NCBI RefSeq assembly: GCF_019279795.1
Contig: NC_056739.1
Coordinates: 12,089,968-12,153,967, forward strand
Direction of reading: 5' to 3'
DNA length: 64,000 nucleotides
DNA from: Protopterus annectens
Lineage: Eukaryota > Chordata > Ceratodontiformes > Protopteridae
Below, one piece after another: positions 20,719 to 31,265 of this stretch (the stretch's first letter is position 1; the number at the start of each line of letters is the position of its first letter). Under the pieces are notes generated by a model that saw only the letters and a list, made by a program, of their open reading frames with translations, searched no databases and was not told the origin of the DNA. Position numbers and translations under genes: made by a program.

Positions 20719-21694
20719 CTATGGAGGTGGGTTTGTCTTTTGAGCCTTGCCTAAAAAAGGCACTATGGGGGTGGCAAGAGCCTTTGCCAATATCCGAAAG
20801 CCCAGGGGTGAAAGGTGCAAGCCGTCCCTAGCGAAACATCGTGGCTTGTCGAGCATGTCATCCCAGGCATACAGGCATTGGATCCCCTTTGAATGACACC
20901 AATACTTAAGCCATTTGTTGAAATTGATTATCTTGTCTTCATATTGTGGCATCATTCTTGGTGAGGGTAAGATGTTACTCAAGGTCAGGGTAATACCGGC
21001 CTGGGCTACATGCTCAGAGAGCTCCTCTATGTCTCTTTTCATGTAGTCCAGGGAGGTACGTCTCAGGTCATTCACACCAGCATGGACAATAACTGAGTCA
21101 TATTTGTACTTGCCTTGGAATGACCTGAGTGCTTGTGTTATGTGGCGGATCCTAGCGCCCGACAGGCAGCTCACCGTGACCTTCTACTTGTTCAGCTTGG
21201 AGAGCGGGACATCAGTGTGCCTGACGATAGAGTCACCTATTATAAGTGTATCAGGTGTGTTGTTTAGCCTTAAGGGCTGTGATTGTTCGGCACACTGGCT
21301 TTGTGAGCTATGTGTTGCACATGTTTTTGTTTTGGGGTAGCGGTTGCTTGGGTGTCTGCTTTGGAGCTCTCTGCTGCTTAGGCAGATTTTTATTTAGAGC
21401 CTCCGAGTATGTTTTTGTGTGTTTATGTGTTTGGTTTGCTGTCGTGGTAGGTCTATGTGAGACTGGAATTGTAGTGAGTGGGGTTTCCTTCTCCTCCTGA
21501 CTGGTTACGCCAGTACTGAGTTGAGAGAGCTTAGCCTCCAGTTTGGCTACATGGTTACATCTCTCACATGTGTTGGAATTTGTTGGGAGGAGGAGAGAGT
21601 TGTCTGTGTACATGAGGCAGTTGTAACATTGCCTCAAGATTCCCAGATTCACCAGCTGGACCGGAGAGGAGATTGACAACTGACCTTTGAACAT
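20719..21694 (-). pseudogene. CR1 ORF1: Cys-rich module, coiled coil and SGNH esterase
   Basis: The N-terminal part (21308-21694) has LRQCYNC...CERCNHVAKLEAKLSQL, a PHD-like Cys cluster leading into a short coiled coil. The C-terminal part (20719-21174 plus the bases just upstream) is an SGNH hydrolase: GDSIVRH (nucleophile Ser), VHAGVNDLRR (Asn block) and RDGLHLSPLG (Asp-His block). Esterase and PHD domains in ORF1 are described for CR1 elements; the esterase's role is unclear. One frameshift near 21180-21300 joins the parts. Confidence 0.87.
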
Positions 21695-21989
21695 GCTAGA
21701 ATAGTATTGGGAATTCCTTTATAATTGAAAAAATGGCCAATGGGGAACAAAGTACTCAAGGGGAGTTTGTGAGGGTGTAGTGCTTTTAATTTTTTAGTGC
21801 TGACTTATATAATTGCTTTAGTGAGCAAGTGTTTAGAGTGGGAATAGGGTGTTTATTATGAGAACTAGATCAGTTCTAAGGGAAAAAGTGAAGAGCAGAC
21901 TTTGTGGAGCCGAGAATGGTTTAGACCCAATTAAGCGGCGCTGCCCGATGCTGCGCTATGCGCAAAATCGCGCAAAGCCACGCTGAAGC
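21695..21989 (-). promoter_or_regulatory. CR1 5' UTR proximal to ORF1
   Basis: Unique 295-bp sequence between ORF1 and the first monomer. On the minus strand it starts with a GC-rich GCGCGATTTTGCGCA stretch and becomes AT-rich before ORF1. It would be the transcribed leader if transcription begins downstream of the TATA box at 21993. Confidence 0.55.
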
Positions 21990-21992
21990 GGG

Positions 21993-21999
21993 TTTTATA
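21993..21999 (-). promoter_or_regulatory. TATA-like box, monomer 1
   Basis: TATAAAA on the minus strand, with GGCCAAT at 22024-22030, 25 bp upstream in sense. Spacing and orientation suit an RNA polymerase II promoter driving the CR1. Confidence 0.5.
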
Positions 22000-22583
22000 C
22001 AGGGGGACTTGAAAGAGCTAGAAATTGGCCCAAAACGGCCAATAGACTACCAGATTCTTGTGCTGGGAACACTCCTCCAGTGATAGATAAGCTGCTCCAA
22101 GCTCCCCACTGCCACTGGTGAACCAAGAAACCTCCCTGTATCCAATAAAGGAAATGGGCAACACAGGAACTTTCCAAAAGTCCAGAATACAGCAAAGCCT
22201 GTATTTGGACTACTCTAGGTCAGGAAAGACAGGAAACAAGGAAATTTTTTTTCTTTTTTGCAACAAACAGCAGGAAAATGTAATAAATATGTAACACAGG
22301 CTAGCGCACTTGAGTGTGTAGCCTCAACAGGTAAATGCAACAAAGAGGACAAACTTTAAAAGTGCAGGTGCAAAAACAAGTTTAAACAGTTTAAAACAGT
22401 TCAAGAAGCAGAAATACTTGCAGTTTAGCTAGATCGGACAGTCGCCCAGGTAGTAGCAGGAAAACAAACAATTTTATCAGGTTAGCAGTCACTCTTTTAG
22501 CCTCTCTGCTGCTAGAACCACTCTGTAGGACCACAAGGAGCTTGGCTGAGTAGTAACAAGCGTAAAAAACGCGCCAAAGTGGG

Positions 22584-22590
22584 TTTTATA
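22584..22590 (-). promoter_or_regulatory. TATA-like box, monomer 2
   Basis: TATAAAA on the minus strand with GGCCAAT at 22615-22621, the same arrangement as monomer 1. Confidence 0.5.
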
Positions 22591-23177
22591 CAGGGGGACT
22601 TGAAAGAGCTAGAAATTGGCCCAAAACGGCCAATAGACTACCAGATTATTGTGCTGGGAACACTCCTCCAGGGATAGATAGGCTGCTCCAAGCTCCCCAC
22701 TGCCACTGGTGAACAAAGAAGCCTCCCTTTATCAGAGAAAGAAAATGGGTAACACAGGAACTTTCCAAAAGTCCAGAATACAGCAAAGCCTGTATTTGGA
22801 CTACTCTAGGTCAGGAAAGATGGGAAACAAGGATCATTTTTCTTTTCTTTTTTGCAACAAACAGCAGGAAAGTGCAATAAATATGTAACACAGGCTAGCG
22901 CACTTGAGTGTGTAGCCTCAACAGGTAAATGCAACAAACAGGACAAACTTTAAAGGTGCAGGTGCAAAAACAAGTTTAAACAGTTTAAAACAGTTCAAGA
23001 AACAGAAATACTTGCCGTTTAGCTAGATCAGACAGTCACCCAGGTAGTAGCAGTAAAAAAAACACTTTTATCAGGTTAGCAGTCGCTCTTTTAGCCTCTC
23101 TGCTGCTAGCACCACTCTGCAGGGCCACGAGCAGCTTGGCTGAGTAGTAACAAGCGCACAAATCACGCCAAAGCGGG

Positions 23178-23184
23178 TTTTATA
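23178..23184 (-). promoter_or_regulatory. TATA-like box, monomer 3
   Basis: TATAAAA is kept on the minus strand, but the upstream CCAAT word has mutated to CCAGT. Confidence 0.45.
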
Positions 23185-23493
23185 CAGGGGGACTTGAAAG
23201 AGCTAGAAACTGGCCCAAAACGGCCAATAGACTACCAGATTCTTGTGCTGGGAACACTCCTCCAGGGATGGATTGGCTGCTCTAAGCTCCCTACTGCCAC
23301 TGGTGAACAAAGAAGCCTCCCTTTATACAGCAAAGCCTGTATTTGGACTACTCTAGGTCAGGAAAGATGGGAAACAAGGATAATTTTTTTTCTTTTTTGC
23401 AACAAACAGCAGAAAAATGCAATAAATATGTAACACAGGCTAGCGCACTTGAGTGTGTAGCCTCAACAGGTAAATGCAACAAACAGGACAAAC

Positions 23494-23679
23494 TTTTAGT
23501 TATGTACTCACCATAACTTCAGATGTTTGGGATCCATCTCGCCTACATTCTGACTGATGGGTTCGGAGCCGATCCCTCGGCTCCGACTCGGCACGCTTAT
23601 GCCAAAGAGCGAAGTCTCTTATTGGCTGAGCTTACTATATCCCAGGATGCACCACTACCAGTCCCCCAGATCTAGTTTG
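23494..23679 (-). repeat. Left ITR of DIRS copy D
   Basis: TTT-TAGTTATG tip with palindrome AGTTATG-N7-CATAACT (23498-23518), and the hairpin TCGGAGCCGA-TCCC-TCGGCTCCGA. Pairs with 29521-29681. Confidence 0.93.
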
Positions 23680-23786
23680 TCCGCATACATGCACACACGC
23701 ACGCACTGCTTATATAACATCGCCAGATGAAACAAGATAAAAACAGTAGAACTCAAACCGTTCAATCTCTTCTGATCTCCAAGGCA

Positions 23787-23908
23787 GGGGGAAGGAGGGT
23801 GGGTATTAGGAATGTGGCGAGATGGATCCCAAACATCTGAAGTTATGGTGAGTACATAACTAAAAGATGTTATGTGATCCTATCTCGCCTACATTCTGAC
23901 TGATGGGA
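23787..23908 (-). repeat. Purine tract plus ICR of DIRS copy D
   Basis: GGGGGAAGGAGGGTGGG (23787-23803) precedes the ICR by about 6 bp. The two complementary halves join at AAA (23863-23865), matching the left-edge TTT. Confidence 0.92.
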
Positions 23909-23939
23909 CAGCGTCCCTAGCACCTGAATCCTGGGTGGC

Positions 23940-25910
23940 TCACTGGAAAACACTCCTGAGTACCGTGGAACCAAATGATGCTCGCCCTTTAGATGCCACA
24001 TCCAATTTATAGTGGGAAATGAAAGTGTGCGGGTTGGACCAAGTAGCCGCAGCACAAATCTCAGAAATAGCGAGCTTGGAATGAAATGCAATAGAGGTAG
24101 CCATAGCTCTAGTAGAGTGAGCTTTGACGGATGTTGTAAGTTGCTTATTTGAAGAGGAATAAGCCTGAGTTATGCAATCTCTAATCCATTTGGCAATAGT
24201 AGCTTTAGTGATGGTTTTACCCAGTTTATTATCTGAAAAGGACACAAACAATTGGTCTGTTTTTCAAATCTGTTGAGTCCTGTCTAGATAGAAGCGCAAT
24301 TGCCTGTGAACATCCAACTTATGCAAGGTGTATTCCGCTTTGTTTGAAAATTTTGGAAAGAAAACTGGTAGCTCTAGAGATTGTTGGAGACAGAGATTAG
24401 AACAAACTTTTGGAACAAAAGATGGATTAGGCCTAAGTGATACTCTATCCTTGTGAAAAATCAAGTATGGTGGTTTGATAGATAGGGCTTGAAGTTCTGA
24501 AACTCTTCTTGCAGAGGTAATTGCAATTAAGAAGGCAGTTTTCCAAGACAGATATTTCAACTCACATGTAGCAGCCGGTTCAAAAGGGGAAGATGTTAAG
24601 GCACTAAGTACCAAATCAAGATCCCACGGAGGCGCAGGATGAAAAACTGGGGGTCTTAAAAGCACAGCACCTTTCATGAAAGTTTTACATAATCTGCTAC
24701 TCATCAAAGGTGGGTCTATGGATTCGTGAAATTTGGAGATAGCTGCTAGTTGGACCTTAATAGTAGAGACTGAAGATCCTTGATTAAACAAGGATGTTAA
24801 AAATTTCAAGACGACTGGTATTGGGGCAGTAATAGGGTCTAGGCCTCTGAGTTGAGCCCAGATAGCAAACCTCTTCCACTTACTGTGATACAATTTCTTA
24901 GTGGTGGGTTTGTGGGCTGAAGATAAAATGTGAATAACTTCAGGGTCCAAGGTGTGATTTCTGACTAAGGTCGGAAGTGGAGGAGCCAAGCTGTTAATTT
25001 CAAAGTGTGAAGGGACTGGTGCTGTTGTCCCGACTGATGAATCAGAAGGTCCGGAGTTAGATCCAAAAACCAGGGACCGTCCAGAGCATATTTCTGTAGG
25101 TAGGGGAACCATACCTGACGAGGCCAGTACGGAGCAATTAGAATCATTGTGGACCCCAATTGGGAAGCTTTCTGGATGACTTTGGGAAGGAGTGGAACCG
25201 GAGGGAAAGCGTAAAGTAGTCCTGTTGGCCAAGGTTGGACTAGAGCATCTGTAGCTGCTTCCCCTTGACGCGGGGTCAAGGAAAAGAACCTTTTGCACTT
25301 CGTGTTTTGTGGTGTTGCAAACAGGTCGCAGCACGGAATCCCCCATCTTTTGAAAATCTGAGCTGCTACAGCTTCGTTCAGGGACCACTCGTGAGGAGAA
25401 AGAATAGTCCTGCTCAGTCTGTCTGCCAATACATTGGATTTTCCTGGAATGTGGGTCGCTACCAGGAAGCGGTTGGTAGCCACTGCCCATTCCCACACCC
25501 TCATGGCCTCTCTGCAAAGGGGGTAAGATCTGGTCCCTCCTTGTTTGTTTAGATACCAGACCACCGACATGTTGTCTGTGTGAATAGCGATAATGCCTTG
25601 AGGGAGAAAGTTGTGGAGGGCTTGTAGGGACAGAAGTACAGCCCTCATTTCCAACACATTGATATGGAGAGAGGTTTCGTTTGGAAGCCAAGAACCCTGA
25701 ACTGACATGCCCAGACAATGCCCCCCCCACCCCGTCTGGGAGGCATCCGTCGTCAAGGTGGCTACCGGAGGGGGCATAACAAAGGGTCTTCCCTGATTCA
25801 GATTGGATGGCAGAAGCCACCAGCGGAGGTCCCGTTTGCACGTTTCTGTAATCAGTATGTGATGATTGAGGGGGAGATCCTGAAAGGACCATTGTGTCGA
25901 TAACAGCCAC
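23940..25910 (-). pseudogene. Tyrosine recombinase with overlapping extension, DIRS copy D
   Basis: The frame 24264-25910 runs from a Ser-rich extension over the RNase H region into the recombinase: LDPEVIHILSSAHKPTTKK, KWKRFAIWAQ and ITSARRVSEL (Arg I). It breaks at 24255-24263 (LDRTQQI, stop). The next frame 23940-24251 carries VKAHSTRAMATS (His..Arg II), ATWSNPHTF and SHYKLDVAS (Tyr), ending VLRSVFQ. One small indel separates this copy from a complete YR. Confidence 0.88.
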
Positions 25911-27016
25911 TGAAGAATTCTCATGTGCAATCTTGCCAGAGGAACTAGGAGAACCGTGGCAGACATTGAACCTAAAAGTTGCAGGACCAACCTGGCTGGG
26001 GCTTTGGATCTTAGAAGCAGGGCTCGGACTTGACCTTGTAATGTTTGTATCTTTTCAGTAGGAAGGAAGATTCGCATCAATTTTGAGTCTATCTCTGCTC
26101 CTATGAATCTTATGCGCTGAGAAGGCAGCAAGACAGACTTTGACCAGTTGAATGTAATTCCCAGGGAAGCACCCAGGGAGATGGTGGCTTGTAGGTTCTT
26201 CTAGTAGTAGATGCCTGGTGGTGGCAGTCAGGAGCCAGTCGTCCAGATAGGGAAACACTTGGAATCCGAGACTCCTCAGGTGAGCAGTCACTACTGCCAA
26301 ACACTTGGTGAACACCCTGGGGGCTGTGGTGAGACCAAAGGGCAGAGCACAAAATTGGAAATGACTGTCTCCCAGGCTGAAGCGCAGATACCTCCTGGAC
26401 GCCTGATGTATCGGTATGTGATAATAGGCGTCCTTGAGATCTATGGAGCACATCCAAACATCTTTCTCCAACAATGGGAGAATGGATTGTAAAGTGACCA
26501 TTCGGAATTTGGACTTCATGACGGACTGGTTTAGTTTGCTGAGATCCAATATGGGTCTCAGGTCCCCTGTCTTTTTTGGCACTAAAAGAACCTTGAGTAG
26601 TTTCGGGATCCGATCTGGTCTTTGGGGACCGGTTGGATGACTCCTTTTTCCAGCAGCTTTGAAGCTTCTACGGCTGCAATTTCCCTTTGACTGGGTGGTG
26701 GGTCCGGGATTTTTTTGGACGGTGGGGGTGAGTGTGTGAAGGGAATGGTGTAACCTCCGGCAATAATCCGAAGCACCCATCTGTCCTGAGTAATAGACTC
26801 CCAGGCTTTTAGGTGCTTGGCAAAACGGCACCCGACTGGCTCCGGAGCAGCACAGCGGGGCAATCCCTCATGGAGTGTGGGAGGCTGAAGAGCCACGAAA
26901 GGACTCGCGGTCTCCATTGTTGCGGGCGTCTCCCAGAATAATTTCCCCGTCCTCTGCCTCTGGAAGGGAAATCTTCCTGCTGTTGGGGAAAGAATTTCTG
27001 TGATTTGCGGAACCAC
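24965..27016 (-). pseudogene. Reverse transcriptase-RNase H-(Dam-like) region, DIRS copy D
   Basis: 26582-27016 is the linker after gag. 26055-26831 is RT: LVPKKTGDLRPILDLSKLNQ, MCSIDLKDAYYHIPIH, LPFGLTTAPRVFTKCL and YLDDWLL. 24965-26131 (388 codons) holds the RT tail, RNase H (LTTDASQTGWGGH, LHINVLEMRAVLLSL, TDNMSVVWYLNKQGG, LADRLSR) and the terminal domain CCDLFATPQNTKC, DALVQPW, LLYAFPPVPLLPKVIQK and LIAPYWPRQVWFP. That order resembles Dam-type methylases, but the NPPY-like motif reads FPPV, so activity is doubtful. Two or three frameshifts. Confidence 0.9.
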
Positions 27017-29168
27017 ATCTTCCCTCCTCTTTTAGCCTTGGGATAAGGCCGAAAGGGAGTGGAATAACGTGCTCCTACGGCAGATAAAGTCTTTCCCTCC
27101 TGCTCACAGCGGGTAAGAGTGTCTTTTACCTTGGGTCCAAACAAAGAGGACCCATCAAAGGGAGCGTCAGCAAAGGAAGACTTGAAGGCCTCCGCGAAAT
27201 GACACAAACGGAGCCACGCCTGTGCCTGCCGCTCTGCCCGCCCCTTCGGCCGCATATGAAATGAGCCTCATGGACGAGTTAGAAATCGAGGTAAGGATAG
27301 CCAACTGAGAGCTAACCGACTGGGCTAGCTGCTCAGGTAGGTTACCTGAGAGGGAGTCTGAGAGCTCCTTGACCAGATCCCTCTGTAGTCTGGTGAAATG
27401 TGCCAAATAATTCAGGGACCTCAGAGTAAAGGCCGCTGAAGTCAGGGTGCGCTTCCCGTCGTCCATGCTCCTAGACTCCTTATTAGGAGGATGGACGGAC
27501 GTTGAAGCCTCTGCCACGTCCTGCTGGGTAGCAGATGCCACCACCATGGCATCTACAGCCACGCCTTTCGTCAAGAACTCCTTCTCGGGTGGGGCAGACA
27601 GAAATTTGTTAGGGCGAGAAGGCACTGGTTCCACAGTATCTGGGTGTTCCCACGCCCTCCGACAAACCAAATCCAGGAGCTCGTCGAAGGGCGGAGACAC
27701 CCAGGAGGCGGAGGGCTGAGCCCTGAAGGCCTTGAGAAACACTGACTCATCAACGGAGGGGGGTTTGGAATTCCAGCCGCCTCGTTGCTTAAGGATTTCT
27801 AGAATGTCTGCAAATGAGACATCATCCGAGGACGACTTTGGGGACCCCTCTGCATCATCAAGATCAGTGTCCGATGTAAGAGACTCGTCGGGGGAGTCCA
27901 CGTGCTTCCTCTTGCACGATCTCTTCCTTGGGGCTCTTCCAAGACAACTCAAGAACCCTCAGGAGGAGGGAACCCCCAGTGGGGTAACCTCAGGCCCGGG
28001 CTCCGCTGCCTAGAGACAGGGAACTGCCAAAGACCCAGTCTCCATGCCCAGGGAAGGTGCCGGTAAAGCCGTGAGATGGCGAAGAAGACTTGGCCAAGGC
28101 ACTCCTCATAGCTCTGAAAGCCGGACCCCCAGAATCCTGGGAGTGTCCGGTCCCCGGAGCCATGATAGCAGACGGAAGTCCCACGGCCGAAGCACCGAGA
28201 GGGAGGCTTGGAACCGACAGCATAGGTCCCGAAACGTCACCCCCGGGTCCGGCCGAAGAAGTCCGTGTGCTAAACTCGGACCAAGGCCGGGTTGGAGTAA
28301 GGGTCGGAGCCGACCCTAGGATCTCCACTGGCTCCATCAGCACCTGCTCCGACGGAGCCGAAGCGGTCGGAGGAGGAATGGCAATGGAGTGGGCTATCGG
28401 CTCCGAAGCCAATTGGGTTGGAGCCGAAACAAATTTTTGAAAGACTGGGGACTGGAACAGTCTTTGGAGCACCCTGTCTATATCCGAATCTGACATCCTC
28501 GATGACCTGGAGGAGACCGAACGGGTTCGAGTAGGTCTCTCCAACGGCTCCAAGGGACTAGGGGACCGGCTCCGAGGCAACTCGATAACTATCGGCGCCG
28601 AAGGAGAGCACAAACCAATTTCCATCGGTGCCGAAGAGGACTTCGGCGCCGAGGAGGAAGTGTCTGAGCGGATAACCTTCATCGGCTCCGAGATCAGTGG
28701 AGCCGATGAAGGTGACCCGCCTCTCGATGCCCCAGCCGTCGGCTCCGAACCCAGAGGAGTCGAGACTGGAGGCATCGAGGCAGACCGTTCCGCCCTCGGC
28801 TCCGAAGTCCGTGGAGCCGAAGGAGAAGCCTGCCTATGTCTTTTGGTGGTCGGGTCCGACGGACTGGTCAGAGCCGACGCCCTTTTCTTTTTAGCAGGAG
28901 AAGGAGAGGACACTAATGCTTCTTCAAAAGAGGGTTTTATAAGGCCTTTCAAAATAAGTTTATTTTTCCTCTCTTGGAGGACCCTCGAGGAAAACGCGTG
29001 ACACACGCTGCAGGACTCCTGCAAATGTTTAGCGCCCAAACAATATACACAGAGAGAGTGGTCATCTGTGATTGACATTTTAAAGCTGCACTTAGTGCAC
29101 TTCTTAAAGCTCGAAGGCCTAGGAGCCTGAGAAATTATAGCAACAAATTCAGTAACACAGAAAAACAC
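26809..29168 (-). pseudogene. DIRS gag, copy D
   Basis: 27990-29168 is one long frame: SFKKCTKCSFKMSITDDH, CVYCLGAKHLQESCSVCHAF, RVLQERKNKLILKGL, an SAP/SEP low-complexity region with some 15-20 GC-motif words (28140-28880), and RSVSSRSSRMSDSDIDRVLQ. 27167-27952 follows with KRKHVDSPDESLTSDTDLDD, DDVSFADILEILKQR and the LAP2-alpha-like domain to SNSSMRLISYAAEG. 26809-27255 ends it (FDGSSLFGPKVKDTL, RG-rich tail). The expected ATG (MSK in copy C) reads ATT here, so the normal start is lost. Frameshifts near 27970 and 27200. Confidence 0.87.
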
Positions 29169-29176
29169 ACTGTTTT

Positions 29177-29209
<33 letters not shown>

Positions 29210-29520
29210 ACTGTCACTACAAAGATTAGCTCACGGACAACTACAGAAAAATACTAAAGGGGATCCTAGAACCCCTAAGGATTTGAAATTAAATTTACTG
29301 ACAGGGAAAGGCCCTTCAGTTCAAGGGGGGCCTCTAGTCAGAACAAACACACAATCACACACAAAATTTTCCACAAAAAAAACCTAGTCACACTCAAAAA
29401 GTAAGGTATAGCCGTTAAAACAGCTTTTTGTTATAGAAATAGAAAATTCCTGACAGAAAAAGTTAGTGAAAAACACTACTTAGCTCAGCCAGCTCGAGAC
29501 CACGTCTTTGCTAGTTAGTG
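29169..29520 (-). promoter_or_regulatory. 5' leader of DIRS copy D with A-tract and hairpins
   Basis: A run of 30 T (29179-29208; A in sense) lies just upstream of gag, as in copy C. Hairpins AGGGG...CCCCT (29258-29276) and AGGG-AAAGG-CCCT (29303-29315) sit where copy C has its two hairpins, with changed but still paired stems. Confidence 0.6.
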
Positions 29521-29681
29521 GCAAACGAGATCTGGGGGACTGGTAGTGGTGCATCCTGGGATATAGTAAGCTCAGCCAATAAGAGACTTCGCTCTTTGGC
29601 ATAAGCGTGCCAAGTCGGAGCCGAGGGATCGGCTCCGAACCCATCAGTCAGAATGTAAGCGAGATAGGATCACATAACATC
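29521..29681 (-). repeat. Right ITR of DIRS copy D
   Basis: GCAAACGAGATCTGGGGG start, ITR hairpin, and CACATAACATC end at 29681, followed by the target TTTAAATTAC. Confidence 0.93.
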
Positions 29682-30873
29682 TTTAAATTACAAGCGCAAA
29701 AGCGCGCTAAAGCTGGCTTTAAAGCAGGGGGTTAGAAAGAGATAGGAAATGGCCCAAACGGCCAATAAGCTACAGGTCACTGGGCTGGAACCACTCCTTA
29801 AGGGACAGATAGGCTGCTCAGAGCTCCCCACTCTCACTGGTAAACAAAGAAGCTTCCTCCTATCCAAATAAGGATATGGGCAACACAGAAACTATGACAC
29901 AGCCCAGAAATCAGCAATACCTGAAGACTGGACTATTCTAGTTCAGTAAAGGCGGGAAACAAGGATTTTATTTTATTTTTTTTTTTATTTATTTATTTTT
30001 TTTTTACAAAGTAGCAGAAATTAGGTACAGAAACACAGTAAATGCTTTAATTCGGCTAGTGCATTTGAGTGTGTAGCCTACCAGTTAAACTAAGCAAAAA
30101 CAAACTTTAAAAGTGCAAAACAACTCTGAAATACAGACAGGAATGCAATAAAACAACTTTGCAGAACTTATTTAGTTAAAGAAACAGAGAAGTCTATATA
30201 TACAGAAAAGCAGCTAAAACACACAAACACTTTAGATGCAGTGCAACCTAGAGCACTTCAGTTGTAGCAATATTAAGGCAATTACAGTTATAATAAATGC
30301 TCTGAAATATACTCTATATTTCCAAAATGTTTGAGAAGCACAGTCAGAACACAAGGAGGTTCAGGCAAAAAAAAAAAAGTTTGTTTTTTTTTTTGAAAGG
30401 GAAAAATGAGAAACAGAAGGCCTTATCAAATGTTCTCTCTGTACTAGGTAGAATGAGCTGATGACATTAGACTGGGAGGAGTGTCACAGATCAGATTTAC
30501 AGTAGGGGCGGGCAACTGCAAAGCCACCAAGTATAAGAGCAAAACACCAACTGGGTGGGAGAGTGGGGACAATAGCCTACAGCCAGTAGCACTAGAGAAA
30601 GCCACAAACAGATAAAGATTTGTAAAGATACAGAATGCTTTTAAATGCAGACAAATCAGTTACTTGTGCAGATTAGTTAATAGCAATAAAATACACTCGA
30701 AGACTAAAAAGCAGACAATAAAAGTGCTATATATTAATTGTTAAAAACAATAATCTGTATAAATAATCGAAAAAAACATGATACTTATATATCTCAGCTA
30801 ACAGCTGTGGTCAACAACTCTTATCCACTCTGCTCAGTGAGTCATTATATGAACCAGTTTCGTTACTTAATCT
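29682..30873 (-). repeat. Remainder of the CR1 5' monomer array and unassigned flank
   Basis: 29682-30300 is a diverged monomer: AAGCGCAAAAGCGCGCTAAA, GGCCAATAAG, ACTCCTTAAGGGACAGATAG and GTGTGTAGCCT match monomers 1-3 in order, but the TATA word is absent (CTGCTTTAAAGCC in sense). It holds an A/T homopolymer stretch at 29962-30005. From about 30300 to 30873 the match fades. That part could be an older monomer, the true CR1 5' end or PLE sequence. I see no ORF or RNA gene in it. Confidence 0.55.
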
Positions 30874-31152
30874 CTACAAATGAATAGAGGACTTCATCCA
30901 ACTGTTTAAATTGATGACTTCAGTTCCCTCTGTACTAGGACCTACAGAGATAGAGGGGGAAGTTTCCTTCAAACATCTAGGTGTGCAATTAAACTCAGTT
31001 GGGTGCTGCGAACCTGAACCAGTACCCGAAAAATGCTCCATCAATTGTTGTACCAGCAAGGTGAGCTGTCCCACACTTTTGTGGGGTTCCTCCAAACTAG
31101 GACCAATTCTGGCCCCACTGCCATTCTGGCACTCTGCCGAAGACATAGACAA
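30874..31152 (-). pseudogene. Possible N-terminus of the PLE ORF (unrecognised)
   Basis: A 92-codon frame beginning inside the 5' pLTR (MSMSSAECQNGSGARIG) with a short helix (VGQLTLLVQQLMEHF) and an acidic Ser/Thr tail. No family match on sight. Its place directly downstream of the 5' pLTR, and upstream of the CR1 that cuts the PLE, makes it the natural candidate for the PLE N-terminus. It could equally be a chance ORF. Confidence 0.35.
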
Positions 31153-31265
31153 CTGCCAAACCAGGAACTAGTACAAAACACTTGGTTAAAAACAGTAGTG
31201 AGCAGAAACACCAAACCGCAGTTAGATCAGAAGTCCACTTTAATGAACACAGGATTTAGCACTTT
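31141..31265 (-). repeat. PLE 5' pLTR (partial, minus strand)
   Basis: Nearly the same as the 3' pLTR end at 2068-2200 (aactgccaaaccagg...ggatttagcactt). It forms an inverted pair with 31266-31433. Confidence 0.65.

Larger units (their letters stand above)
17806..23493 (-). mobile_element. CR1-type LINE with tandem 5' monomers (main part)
   Basis: A non-LTR retrotransposon on the minus strand: 3' tail at 17806, ORF2 (endonuclease plus RT), ORF1 (Cys-rich and esterase) and a 5' UTR followed by tandem monomers of about 590 bp. It is inserted into the N-terminal part of the PLE ORF and is itself interrupted by DIRS D at 23494. The rest of its 5' array is at 29682 onward. ORFs carry frameshifts, so it is dead, but it is unusually long at the 5' side for a CR1 copy. 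Confidence 0.88.
21990..23493 (-). repeat. Tandem ~590-bp monomers of the CR1 5' region
   Basis: Three monomers repeat with anchors GGTTTTATAC at 21991, 22582 and 23176 (spacing 591 and 594 bp). On the minus strand the first two read GGCCAAT...CCCCCTGTATAAAACCCGC; the third has lost the CCAAT word. The third also lacks about 45 bp near 23325 and is cut by DIRS D at 23494. A further divergent monomer follows at 29682. An inverted piece with the same deletion and the same next monomer is at 46362-46822, so the array travels as a unit and is not a local satellite. Confidence 0.8.
23494..29681 (-). mobile_element. DIRS retrotransposon copy D (full length)
   Basis: A 6.19-kb element with left ITR 23494-23679, ICR 23810-23908, YR, RT/RNase H, gag and right ITR 29521-29681. 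It is inserted in a CR1 monomer. The empty site survives, inverted, at 46.4 kb (ACAAAC-TTT-AAATTAC), so D sits precisely at a TTT triplet that is now present on both sides. Close relative of C and F. Its frames are longer than in the other copies, consistent with a recent insertion. Confidence 0.96.

Noticed and set aside
21990..23493. Independent satellite array
   Set aside because: An unlinked fragment at 46.4 kb shares the same monomer order and deletion, and the array abuts CR1 ORF1; a mobile 5' region explains it better.
26809..29168. Host TMPO/LAP2-alpha or ZNF451 exon
   Set aside because: The resemblance comes from DIRS gag; the sequence is bounded by DIRS ITRs and accompanied by RT and YR.
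30300..30873. Possible small RNA gene or host exon
   Set aside because: No ORF, no box motifs in sensible spacing and no recognisable structure; left as unassigned CR1/PLE flank.
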